Shown piece by piece: positions 44,127-52,313 of a stretch of 64,000 nucleotides of DNA (its first letter is position 1; the number at the start of each line of letters is the position of its first letter). A model generated the notes under the pieces. That model saw only the letters and a program-made list of their open reading frames with translations, searched no databases and was not told where the DNA came from. Location: the NCBI GenBank assembly GCA_964540295.1, contig CAZIMT010000001.1:1-64000 (forward strand). Direction: 5' to 3'. Source of the DNA: CAZCPB01 sp964540295. GTDB lineage: Bacteria > Planctomycetota > Phycisphaerae > Phycisphaerales > UBA1924. Made by a program: the position numbers and the translations under genes.

Positions 44127-45141
44127 CGGCGCGGTCCTCTTCGAAGGCTGGCGTCAGCACGAGCCACTGCTCTGGGTCGAGAACAACCATCGCTTCGATC
44201 GCCCGGCCCACGGCCTTCGCTCCCTCCTCGATCGCGGATGCCGCGTCGATGTCGTCTCGCAGCACGATCGCCTCGCTCATGCGAAGCACGAACCGATGAC
44301 GCCCCCGTCCTTTCACGCCACTCCGAGTCGTGCTTACCGGGATGATCGGACTGCCGGTCAGATGCGCGAGCCGGATCGGCCCCAGCGGGAGCCGCAGGTG
44401 CCCGCCGCGGAACGGCACGACCTGCGAGCGCTGCCCGGGCATGGCGCGGTCACCCTGCATCACGACGACCTCGTCACGCAGGAGCGCATCGCGCAGCCGG
44501 AGCCACGCGTCCCAACCGTCGTCGATGGCGGCTTCGTGCACGCCGAGTATCTGCCGGAAGTGAGATCGCAGCGACTCAAACAGCGCCGAGCCATCGCGCT
44601 TGAATACCACATGCACGTTCCGCTCGGGCACGGTGAGCCTGGCTAGGCCGACCTCGAACGAGCCCATGTGCGCGGTCACGATCACGCAGCCGCGTTTGAG
44701 CGCGCGGCACGCGTCGTACCCCTCGCGTCCTTCGACCTTCTCGATGAGCGCGAGCAACTCGGCCGCGGATCGTCGCTGCGATCGACCCATGTCCGCGACA
44801 AAGTCGTAAAAGTTCCCAACCACCGCGAGCGAAAAGCGAAACGCTTGAAGCCATGAGAGCTTTCGGACCATGATCCGCTCGGCGTTCGCACGCGTGCCGC
44901 GACGAACGCGAGGCGAGCAGGCAACGGTCAGAACCACGGCAAGTGGCCGGAGTAGCGCGAGAACCCACGGCGCACGCCTCGAAAGCCCGAACAACGCCCC
45001 GAGCCAAACGCGGACCAGCATCCCCTGGGCTGTTCCCGCGGCAGAGGTGGTGCGATGGGCAACCGCTGGCGGCGATTGAAGTTCGACGACGGGTCGGTTC
45101 ACGCGATGGTCCCTTGCCCGTTCAGCGTACGAGCTTTGCAT
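44116..45141 (-). CDS. LpxL/HtrB-like lysophospholipid acyltransferase (341 aa)
   Basis: A member of the lipid A biosynthesis acyltransferase family (LpxL/HtrB/MsbB). VTAHMGSFEVGLARL near residue 155 is the HxxxxE catalytic motif. QGDRAMPGQRSQVVPFRGG near residue 225 and PIRLAHLTGSPIIPV near residue 252 are later family motifs. A hydrophobic helix near residue 45 anchors it to the inner membrane. Aryl-polyene clusters usually carry one or two such enzymes, which are thought to attach the polyene or a fatty acid to a lipid carrier. Overlaps are 20 nt with the LolA-like gene and 11 nt with KS-CLF. Confidence 0.82.
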   Translation of the reverse strand: MQSSYAERARDHRVNRPVVELQSPPAVAHRTTSAAGTAQGMLVRVWLGALFGLSRRAPWVLALLRPLAVVLTVACSPRVRRGTRANAERIMVRKLSWLQAFRFSLAVVGNFYDFVADMGRSQRRSAAELLALIEKVEGREGYDACRALKRGCVIVTAHMGSFEVGLARLTVPERNVHVVFKRDGSALFESLRSHFRQILGVHEAAIDDGWDAWLRLRDALLRDEVVVMQGDRAMPGQRSQVVPFRGGHLRLPLGPIRLAHLTGSPIIPVSTTRSGVKGRGRHRFVLRMSEAIVLRDDIDAASAIEEGAKAVGRAIEAMVVLDPEQWLVLTPAFEEDRADVE

Positions 45142-46024
45142 CGAAAGGCCTCACCAGGCGGGCGTCGGTCGGGGCGCGGAGATCAAGCTGGTCGTCGTCG
45201 ATGCCCTTGCTCACGGCGATCGACGAGAACCGGATTGTCGTGCGTTCGCCGTCGGGATCGGTCACCTCGAAGACCAGCACGGTGCCACGCTCGGCATCCA
45301 GCAGCACACGCACCGAGCCCACGTGCTTGCGAAGGTCCGACGAGATTGGTGTCAGCTTGACGCCCAGCCTCTGCTCCGCGGCCTGCAGCGGCGCCATCCC
45401 TTCGCACGCGTCCGGCGCGATCGTGAACATCGCGCGAAGTGTTTCCAGCTTCGGCAGCGGCGTGGCCGCCATCGAAGCCAGCCCGCGCTCGATCGAGTAC
45501 TCCTCGATCACGTTGCTTTTCACGTAGTACACCCGCATGCTCGCCTGATCGATGCGCATCCGCGTCGCGTCGGGCTCGGTGGTGGACCAGAGCGTGACGC
45601 CGCCCTTGGCGATCACCTCGCCCTTGCTCACCAGCGGCTCGACCAGCAGTGAGGAGTGTTTCACCTGCTCGAACTTCGCACGCACGTCGGTGATCTTGGC
45701 GGCCTTGGCGTCGATCTCGGCGAGTTGACGATCGAAATCCGTGAGGGACTTAGAATCGGTCGAGGTCGTCAAAGGTGCCGCATCAAAGGTCGGAGGTTCC
45801 GCGATCGCAACCAGAACCGTTTCGTTGCGTGCCGCAGGGACGACGCTCGCAAGCGATGAGCCGCTGGTCGATCCAAGCAACGTGCCGGTAAGCACGAGCA
45901 GGCTAGCGCGGAACCCCGATCGATGTATAGATGTGGTTCGACGACCACGACCACGACCCGCTTCCGCTTCCGGGCGATCACACGGTTGATCGAGCCTGCG
46001 ATTCGTGGGAAAGTTCAGGTCCAT
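45122..46024 (-). CDS. LolA-like outer-membrane lipoprotein carrier (300 aa)
   Basis: A secreted periplasmic protein. An N-terminal basic stretch and hydrophobic segment ASLLVLTGTLLGSTSGSSLA form a signal peptide, and the LolA-type half-barrel follows: ITDVRAKFEQVKHSSLLVEPLVSKGEV near residue 118, WSTTEPDATRMRID near residue 150, and IEEYSI near residue 178. LolA-family proteins shuttle acylated cargo through the periplasm, and one is a regular member of aryl-polyene clusters. Start ATG 46024 overlaps the ACP-dehydratase gene by 47 nt; no later start before the signal peptide is in frame. Confidence 0.8.
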   Translation of the reverse strand: MDLNFPTNRRLDQPCDRPEAEAGRGRGRRTTSIHRSGFRASLLVLTGTLLGSTSGSSLASVVPAARNETVLVAIAEPPTFDAAPLTTSTDSKSLTDFDRQLAEIDAKAAKITDVRAKFEQVKHSSLLVEPLVSKGEVIAKGGVTLWSTTEPDATRMRIDQASMRVYYVKSNVIEEYSIERGLASMAATPLPKLETLRAMFTIAPDACEGMAPLQAAEQRLGVKLTPISSDLRKHVGSVRVLLDAERGTVLVFEVTDPDGERTTIRFSSIAVSKGIDDDQLDLRAPTDARLVRPFDAKLVR

Positions 46025-46793
46025 GGAGGTGAATAGTAACCGTTCCGGACGCGACGCAGATCCCCTCGACCTCGGCCGCGACGTCGTACTGGTGCAGGCC
46101 CCCCAGTGTGTTGCGGACCACCGTGCGGAGAGCGATCTGTGCCGGGGGCTTGACCGCGTGCATGAAACGCACGTCCACGTGCGCCAGATGACCGCCGCGC
46201 TGGTTCCCCGCAAGATTACGGGCGGCGTCCGCGCCCGACGCCGCGGTGAGCCCCGCCAGCTGCGCGAGCGCTTCGGAGATCAGCACGCCGGGCACGATCG
46301 GCCTGCCCGGGAAGTGGCCCGTCAAAAAAAACTCGTCCCCCATCACCCGCCAGATCCCGTCGGCGCGGCGGCCCGGATCGATCGAGCGCACTTCGGAGAC
46401 AAACCGAAACGAGGGACCGTGTGGCAACGCGGTCAACCACTCCACGCCGCTCCGCACGCTGGACGCCGGTGCTTCAACCGGCCGGGCGTGCTCGCGCGTC
46501 TGCTCAACGAACGCCACCAAGGTGCCAACGGTTTGAAACGCCGACTTGCTGACCTTGTCGCTCGTGAGCTGAACGCCGAACTCCTTTTCAAGGCTCGTCA
46601 GCACCAGCAGGATGTCGATGGAATCCATGTCCATGTCGCCGCCGATGAGCACGGTCTGCTCGCTGATCGCCGCGGACGGCCCGAGCTTGAGATCACGGCG
46701 CAAGAGCGAAGAGATTCGATCAAGAAGAGCTTGGTCCACAGCGTCGCTCGGCCTCACAAAGAAAAACCAACGCCGCCCCGCGTGGACGGTCAT
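45978..46793 (-). CDS. Acyl carrier protein fused to a FabZ-like dehydratase (271 aa)
   Basis: The N-terminal 100 residues are an ACP, with the phosphopantetheine Ser58 in GGDMDMDSIDILLVLTSLE. The C-terminal 140 residues are a hotdog-fold 3-hydroxyacyl-ACP dehydratase of FabZ/FabA type, with the catalytic His160 in LTGHFPGRPIVPGV and Glu174 in ISEALAQLAG, 14 residues apart as in FabZ. One chain therefore carries the growing polyene and dehydrates it. The start is unclear: ATG 46793 is listed, GTG 46757 is close to where ACPs usually begin, and ATG 46832 is also in frame. It is the first gene of the operon. Confidence 0.83.
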   Translation of the reverse strand: MTVHAGRRWFFFVRPSDAVDQALLDRISSLLRRDLKLGPSAAISEQTVLIGGDMDMDSIDILLVLTSLEKEFGVQLTSDKVSKSAFQTVGTLVAFVEQTREHARPVEAPASSVRSGVEWLTALPHGPSFRFVSEVRSIDPGRRADGIWRVMGDEFFLTGHFPGRPIVPGVLISEALAQLAGLTAASGADAARNLAGNQRGGHLAHVDVRFMHAVKPPAQIALRTVVRNTLGGLHQYDVAAEVEGICVASGTVTIHLHGPELSHESQARSTV

Positions 46794-46930
46794 TTCAGCA
46801 CGCAGGCTACCCGTTTCGGCGGTCCGGGTCAATGAGCGATAGGCTTCAGGCCAACATCCTAAAGCCCATCGAGCAGCCTCGCCCAGACGCTCGGCCTTCT
46901 CGGCGAGCTTCCACAGACCCCCGGTCCACC

Positions 46931-47593
46931 ATGAGCACCGCGTTCTACAACCTCTGCAAGCTCGGATGCACGTTCGTGAAGCTTCAATGCGTGCGCGAGT
47001 TCGTGCTCGCGCCCGAGCGGGCGCATAGACCCGGCGGGTTCATCCTGGCCTGCACGCACCTCAGCCATCTCGAGCCGATCATCGTGTCTTGCGCCGTTCG
47101 CCGCCATGTGCGATGGATGGCCCGCATCGAGTTCTATAAAGCGCGGTGGGGGGCCTCGATGCTGAACTGGGGAGGGGCTTTCCCGGTCGATCGATTTGGG
47201 TTTTCACTGCCCGCCGTACGCAACGCGATCCGGCTCGCGTCGCAGGGCGAGGTCGTCGGGATCTTTCCTGAGGGCGAAGTCTCCAAGGGCGAGCGCTCGG
47301 CCCTGCGCGGCGCGGCGATCAAACGCGGCGTCTGCGCCGTCGCCATTCACGCGAAGGTTCCCGTGGTCCCCGTCGTCGTGCTCGGCACGGACAAACTCAA
47401 CCGTGTGCCGCCCTGGCTGCCATTCAAACGAGCCCGCGTTTGGATCGCGTTCGGAAACGAAATCGTGCCTGACCTCGCATTGCACCGCCGAGCGGCTCGC
47501 TTCGAGATGGCCGACCGGCTCCGCGCTGAGTACGTTCGCACCTACCGCGAATTGCTTCAGGCCGCGGGCCTACGCGATGATCAGGTCCCGTAG
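46931..47593 (+). CDS. PlsC-like 1-acylglycerol-3-phosphate acyltransferase (220 aa)
   Basis: A phospholipid acyltransferase of the PlsC/LPLAT family. ACTHLSHLEPII near residue 40 corresponds to the NHxxxxD catalytic motif, with THLSHLE providing the HxxxxE variant. VVGIFPEGEVSKG near residue 108 is the FPEG substrate motif and VPVVPVVVLGTD is the later strand. It probably acylates glycerolipids or lipid-linked pigment. The ATG at 46931 starts close to the conserved domain; a longer frame from 46832 has an unlikely N-terminus. It is divergent from the pigment operon, with about 140 nt between starts. Confidence 0.83.
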   Translation: MSTAFYNLCKLGCTFVKLQCVREFVLAPERAHRPGGFILACTHLSHLEPIIVSCAVRRHVRWMARIEFYKARWGASMLNWGGAFPVDRFGFSLPAVRNAIRLASQGEVVGIFPEGEVSKGERSALRGAAIKRGVCAVAIHAKVPVVPVVVLGTDKLNRVPPWLPFKRARVWIAFGNEIVPDLALHRRAARFEMADRLRAEYVRTYRELLQAAGLRDDQVP

Positions 47594-47638
47594 AAGCGCC
47601 CCTGAACCGACCCAGCGACTGAACCGATCGTCTCCGCC

Positions 47639-48319
47639 GTGCCAGGCCTACTCGATGAACGAGCTTCTTATCAAACTTCGGAGTTCGCACCGCTCGTGAG
47701 CGATCTTTTCTACCAAATTATCCGCACGCTCGGCACGCCCGCCTTCTGGGTGAGCAGCTCGCCAGTGGTCCTCGGCCTCGAGAACCTGCCGCGGCAAGGC
47801 CCCTTCATCCTCGCGGCGAGTCACACCTCGCCCTACGACGTGCCGTTGCTTATCCGGCACTCACCCCGCCCGCTCGACTTTGTAAGCATCGTTGAGGTCT
47901 TTCGTAACCCGCTCGTCGCGTGGTTCTACGGCTCGCTCAACGCGTTCCCGCTCGACCGAGGCCGGGCCGATTCCAAGACGGTGCGCGTGATCCTCGATCG
48001 CCTCGGCCGCGGGCGCGTCGTCGCGATGTTCCCCGAGGGCGGCTTCCGTCGCGGCGCCGATTCCGTGTTTGTCTCTCGAAAAATCAAGCCCGGGACCGCC
48101 CGACTCGCGGCCATCGCCGCGGTCCCGATCGTCCCCTGCGTCATCATCAACTCCGAGGCCTACTCACGCATCGCAAGCTGGCTCCCGCTCCGTCGCACGC
48201 GTTACGGCCTGATCTTCGGCCCGCCGCTCGCCGCGCGCGATGACCCCGCGCTCGTCGAGTCCATGCTTGTCGATGCGCTGCTCGCGCTCCACGACCGTCT
48301 CACTCAGGAACTCAAGTAG
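47639..48319 (+). CDS. Second PlsC-like acyltransferase (226 aa)
   Basis: A second LPLAT/PlsC protein 45 nt after the first. AASHTSPYDVPLLI near residue 60 carries the canonical HxxxxD motif, LNAFPLDRGRAD near residue 100 follows and VVAMFPEGGFRRG near residue 128 is the FPEG motif. VPIVPCVIIN near residue 163 is the fourth conserved block. Having two in tandem suggests division of labour between acyl donors or positions. The start is GTG 47639; alternatives further in are possible because no strong ribosome-binding site is seen. Confidence 0.82.
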   Translation: MPGLLDERASYQTSEFAPLVSDLFYQIIRTLGTPAFWVSSSPVVLGLENLPRQGPFILAASHTSPYDVPLLIRHSPRPLDFVSIVEVFRNPLVAWFYGSLNAFPLDRGRADSKTVRVILDRLGRGRVVAMFPEGGFRRGADSVFVSRKIKPGTARLAAIAAVPIVPCVIINSEAYSRIASWLPLRRTRYGLIFGPPLAARDDPALVESMLVDALLALHDRLTQELK

Positions 48320-48328
48320 GATCTGCCT

Positions 48329-48682
48329 ATGGCCGGACTCTTCGACGGAACAAACCTGCAACGCCCCGTGACTTGCGAGCTCTGCGGCACACCGCTCGAA
48401 CGCTGCAAATGTCCGCGCAACACCGCCGGTAAGCTCACGCCCCCCAAGCTCCAGCTCGCGCGCGTGCGCCGCGAGAAGCGGCGCGGCAAGCTCGTCACCG
48501 TGATCGCGGGCCTCGACCCCGCCGCGACCGATCTCCCCGCATTGCTCAAAGAACTCCGCACCACGCTCGGCACCGGCGGCACGATCGCCCAGAACGAGAT
48601 CGAAGTCCAGGGCGACCACCGCGAGAAGATTCTCGCCAATCTCATCGCGAAGGGTTATCCAGCCAAGGGCTCGGGCGGATGA
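48329..48682 (+). CDS. SUI1/YciH-family translation factor (117 aa)
   Basis: A bacterial SUI1-domain protein, related to eukaryotic initiation factor eIF1 and E. coli YciH, which affects start-codon selection. RRGKLVTVIAGLDPA near residue 51, LLKELRTTLGTGGTI near residue 72 and VQGDHREKILANLIAKGY near residue 93 are the domain's signatures. An N-terminal CELCG...RCKCPR segment with four Cys looks like a small zinc-binding knuckle. It lies 9 nt after the second acyltransferase but has no functional link to it that I can see. Confidence 0.85.
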   Translation: MAGLFDGTNLQRPVTCELCGTPLERCKCPRNTAGKLTPPKLQLARVRREKRRGKLVTVIAGLDPAATDLPALLKELRTTLGTGGTIAQNEIEVQGDHREKILANLIAKGYPAKGSGG

Positions 48683-48706
48683 AGTGAGCACGATCGAAAG
48701 CTGCCA

Positions 48707-51700
48707 TCAGCTGCGCCGGGCCGTCATCCCGCGCCACACGCTGACCAGAACGATGGAGATCGGCAGCATCGCGAGCCACGCGAACCCCGAGCTCGATCCC
48801 TCCGCCTGCGCGTTCGCTTCAACAGCCTTGGTCGGCGTGTGAGACGCTTCGACCACTGCCTTTGGCGATCCCTTCAGCGTCCTCAAGTACGCCACCACGT
48901 CGCGTACCTCGCGCGCAGAAAGGAACTGAGCCATCGGCAGCATCGTCGACACCGCGCCGTACCCGGGCGCGACGACCGCGTTAGGTTCCACGATCGACTC
49001 GACGAGCTTGTCCGCCGTCAATCTCGACGCCACCGCCGACAGATTCGGCCCCGCGTTGCCGCCCGTATCCCCGACCACGTGGCACCGCACGCACTCGGCC
49101 GACCCGTGATGCAGGAAAATCTCTCGTCCAAGAAATGCATCACCACCGTTGCGCAGCAGCCCGCCGCTGTACCCCGCGGGGCGATTGGGTGCCACACCGA
49201 ACGGCGCGACCGCACGCCGCGTCTCCGACTCGGCTGGCAACTTCATCGCCGCCTCGTACACGTCCAGCGCCACCGCCCCGCCCAGCAGCCCGGCTTGCAA
49301 CCGGTCCGTCAGCGCCGACAGCGCGTGACCGGCCTCGGGCGTCGAGATCGATCCAAGAATCTTCACCGCACGTTGCCGATCAACAACATCACCAGATCCC
49401 GCCGATTTGGCGAGAAACTCCACCGCCTCGGCCGGGCTGGACTTCGCAAGAATCTCCTCGGCCTTGCCGCGCAACACTCCGCGAGTGTCCGTGCTCAAGA
49501 GCGCCTTGGACGATGAGGCCGCCGCTTCGGGCGAGCGCCGCGACAACTCATCCAGCAGCGCCACACGGTCGTCCGAAGCGATCTTGTCGTCAAGAATCTG
49601 CGCCGACACGTCCGCCACCGTCGACGCGTGCCGCGCTTGCAGACGCCGGGCCCGCGCCAGCACCCCCGGCATTTCCTTCGCCGATTCGAGCACCGCCTCG
49701 ATCCGCGACTTCACCGCGTCCGCCGCCGCCGCGACCGATCGGCCCGGCAGATTGGCCCAGTTCCCCCACACGCCCTCACGCTTTAAGGGACGATCCCACG
49801 CTTCGACCACGTCCAGCGCGAGCTCTCGCCATTCCGGCGCGATCTCGGCCCGGGCCGCGAATGCGACCAACCGCGCCGCGCACTCGTCGGTCCCAACCAG
49901 CACGTTCGCCTCGATCGCACGCCGGAGCAACGGCTCGATCGCACGCTCCACCTCGATCGGCTTGTCAAGCAAGCTCGCGAGCACGGTCATCCCTGACTTA
50001 ACCCGATTGTCGTACACCGCGCGAGCCGCTTCCACGGCCACCGTCGCGTCCGCGTCATTCAAGAACCGACCGACCGCCTCGTGGTTCAACCGGCGCAACA
50101 CCACCACCGCGCCAAGCCGCCCCGCCGCGTTCAAACCGCTGGCCCGGCTCGCGATCGCATCCGCCACTCCCGCGCTGCGCTCGCCGATCATCGTCAACGC
50201 GTAGACCAGCCCGTTCCCCAGCACGAGATCCGCGTTGTTGTTCTTCTCCAGCGCCGCGAGCAGAACCTCGACCGACGAAGAGTTTCCAAGCTTTCCGAGC
50301 GCGATCGCCGCGTACATCCGCGTCCGTTCCGAGAGATCCTCCAGCAAAGACACGTACCGGGCCGAGCCCGCCGTGGATTCCTTGCCACCGACATCGCCCA
50401 GAACTTTCAACGCCTGGGCGCGAACCTCCGTGTCACCATCGTCCAGCAGGCTCCGCAAGGCCGCAGCCGCGGAATCATCAGCCCGCGCGATCTGTCCGAG
50501 CGCCCACATCGCGTGCACGCGCTTCACGATCCTGGCCTCTTTCGAACTCGCGATCGCTGCCAACCGATCGACCACCGCGTGCCCGCGCTTGGCCAGCTCG
50601 TACTGCGCTTCAAGCCGCGCGCGCTGATCGCGGTGCCCCAACAATTCAAGCAACTCCGCCTCCGGCCTCGAGGCGAACCCGGCCTTGAACATCGCCCGCA
50701 CCTGCTGGATCGCGGCCGCCTCGCCAGCGTCCGCGTGTACCGATTTGTTCGTGATCGTGAAAACGTTCCCGTTAGGGTTGGGCTGCCACCCGCCGCCCCA
50801 GTCGCTCAGGTACAGCCGCCCGTCGTACCCCCACGCGATGTCCGTGACCGTCGTCCCGCGATAAAACTCCTGGTGATCGGCGAGCGTGAACCCGGCCCCG
50901 CGCGGCACGCAGCGGAACGAGTGCACCTTCGCCCCTGAACCATAGAAATCCACGAGAAAAAGGCACCCGTCGTACGCGCGCGACTCGCCCGTCCCGGGGT
51001 ACAACGCCATGCCCGATGGCCCGTCGCCCAGGTACTCCACCGGCGGCAGCGACCACGCTGGCCGGGCCGGGCCCGACACGTCCTTGAGCGTCTTCCACAT
51101 CGCTTCACGGTTCCAAGGCCCGCGCGACGGCAGCGACTGCACGTCCTGCCGCCAGCCCGAATCGCCGCCCTCGACCACGTGTACCACTCGCGCCCGATCG
51201 CCCGAATCGCAGTTGTTGTCGCCGGTGAACAGCTCGCCCATCTCGTCAAACGCTAGCTCCTGCGGGTTCCGCAGCCCGTCGTAGAAAAGCTCGAGCCCCG
51301 TGCCGTCGGGCCAGCACCGGAAGACCCCGCCGCGATCAGAACCCACCAGGTGCTTGCCCTCTTTGGTGGTCACGTTGTACCCGCGATCGCCCATCGAAAA
51401 ATAAATCCGCCCGTCAGGGCCGTTCACCAGCCCGTGCAGGTCGTGGCCGTAAAAGCACCAGCGCACGCCGTACCCGAAGGACAAGCTGTCGCGTGTTTGC
51501 GCCACAAAGGGATCCGCCCCCGGCTTGAGCGCCCACAAGTTGGGGATGCAGGTGTAGTACAGCGTCTCGTTGCGCCACAGCACGCCCGCGCCGATCCCGT
51601 CTAACTCGTTGTTGAACCCGCCCGCGAAGACCCCCGCCCAGTCCGCCACGCCCTTGCCAGCGGTGTCGCGCAGCACGCGCACACGCTCCTCGGTCTTGCT

Positions 51701-52150
51701 GAAATAATCTGGCGCGAACGCGCCCTGCGCAACCCACCGCTTGATCTGGGCCCGGCGGTCCTCCACCGATTTCATCTGCAGGTCTTCTTCCACCGCGTTC
51801 AGGTGCCCGATCTGCCTCGTATCCTGCACCGCGTTCCCCGCCCGGTCCGATTCCGCAACGTACACGTTCCCCTGCCAATCCAGCGTCAACGACACCGGGT
51901 TCCTCGTCATCCCCTTCGCGGCCCACGGCGTCGCCACGCGCTCCTGCCCGTCCTTCACAAACGTGGGGGGGTCGGCCAGCGCCGTCCCCGAAAGAGCGAG
52001 CCCCGAGACAGCGAGCCCAGATAGCGCCAGGGGCACCCCGATCGACCAGCGCGTGCGCTCGCCTGCGCGCCCGGGAATTGTTGAAAACAATCCACAAGCG
52101 AATTGCCCGACAGCCCGGGCCACAAGATGACCGATGAAATGATGGCTCAT
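48707..52150 (-). CDS. PVC-type secreted cytochrome c with sorbosone-dehydrogenase-like propeller and HEAT repeats (1147 aa)
   Basis: A large exported protein typical of Planctomycetes and Verrucomicrobia. After a signal segment near residues 40-60 (LALSGLAVSGLALSGTALA) comes a beta-propeller related to glucose/sorbosone dehydrogenases (GADPFVAQTRD, FDEMGELFTGDNNCD near 315). HEAT-like repeats follow from about 520 to 850 (AAALRSLLDDGDTEVRAQAL), and then a cytochrome c domain with AECVRCHVVGD near residue 1018 and a Met ligand in STMLPM. A final hydrophobic helix (MLPISIVLVSVW) anchors the C-terminus. ATG 52150 is chosen. The substrate is unknown; a role in sugar or alcohol oxidation is possible. 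Confidence 0.85.
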   Translation of the reverse strand: MSHHFIGHLVARAVGQFACGLFSTIPGRAGERTRWSIGVPLALSGLAVSGLALSGTALADPPTFVKDGQERVATPWAAKGMTRNPVSLTLDWQGNVYVAESDRAGNAVQDTRQIGHLNAVEEDLQMKSVEDRRAQIKRWVAQGAFAPDYFSKTEERVRVLRDTAGKGVADWAGVFAGGFNNELDGIGAGVLWRNETLYYTCIPNLWALKPGADPFVAQTRDSLSFGYGVRWCFYGHDLHGLVNGPDGRIYFSMGDRGYNVTTKEGKHLVGSDRGGVFRCWPDGTGLELFYDGLRNPQELAFDEMGELFTGDNNCDSGDRARVVHVVEGGDSGWRQDVQSLPSRGPWNREAMWKTLKDVSGPARPAWSLPPVEYLGDGPSGMALYPGTGESRAYDGCLFLVDFYGSGAKVHSFRCVPRGAGFTLADHQEFYRGTTVTDIAWGYDGRLYLSDWGGGWQPNPNGNVFTITNKSVHADAGEAAAIQQVRAMFKAGFASRPEAELLELLGHRDQRARLEAQYELAKRGHAVVDRLAAIASSKEARIVKRVHAMWALGQIARADDSAAAALRSLLDDGDTEVRAQALKVLGDVGGKESTAGSARYVSLLEDLSERTRMYAAIALGKLGNSSSVEVLLAALEKNNNADLVLGNGLVYALTMIGERSAGVADAIASRASGLNAAGRLGAVVVLRRLNHEAVGRFLNDADATVAVEAARAVYDNRVKSGMTVLASLLDKPIEVERAIEPLLRRAIEANVLVGTDECAARLVAFAARAEIAPEWRELALDVVEAWDRPLKREGVWGNWANLPGRSVAAAADAVKSRIEAVLESAKEMPGVLARARRLQARHASTVADVSAQILDDKIASDDRVALLDELSRRSPEAAASSSKALLSTDTRGVLRGKAEEILAKSSPAEAVEFLAKSAGSGDVVDRQRAVKILGSISTPEAGHALSALTDRLQAGLLGGAVALDVYEAAMKLPAESETRRAVAPFGVAPNRPAGYSGGLLRNGGDAFLGREIFLHHGSAECVRCHVVGDTGGNAGPNLSAVASRLTADKLVESIVEPNAVVAPGYGAVSTMLPMAQFLSAREVRDVVAYLRTLKGSPKAVVEASHTPTKAVEANAQAEGSSSGFAWLAMLPISIVLVSVWRGMTARRS

Positions 52151-52313
52151 GCTTCGAAAAGTGTACGACTTGCAATCTCCGCCCCGCACGCTGCCGTCCG
52201 GGTATTCTTGACCACTCGCGCTAGCGCAAGATTCAGCCCGGTAACGGATCGCTCCGGACACCATCGAACCGCACGAGGCCCGGCACTCGGGCCCACACTT
52301 GGGAGTTTCACGA

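Larger units (their letters stand above)
34495..46793 (-). other. Aryl-polyene/xanthomonadin-like biosynthetic operon
   Basis: Nine minus-strand genes run nearly without gaps from the ACP-dehydratase fusion to the MMPL exporter; seven of eight junctions overlap and one has a 3-nt gap. The set (chorismatase, AMP ligase, ACP, KS-CLF, dehydratase, halogenase-like enzyme, LpxL-like acyltransferase, LolA-like carrier, lipoprotein, MMPL pump) matches the parts list of aryl-polyene pigment clusters. A ketoreductase and phosphopantetheinyl transferase were not found in the window. Confidence 0.8.
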
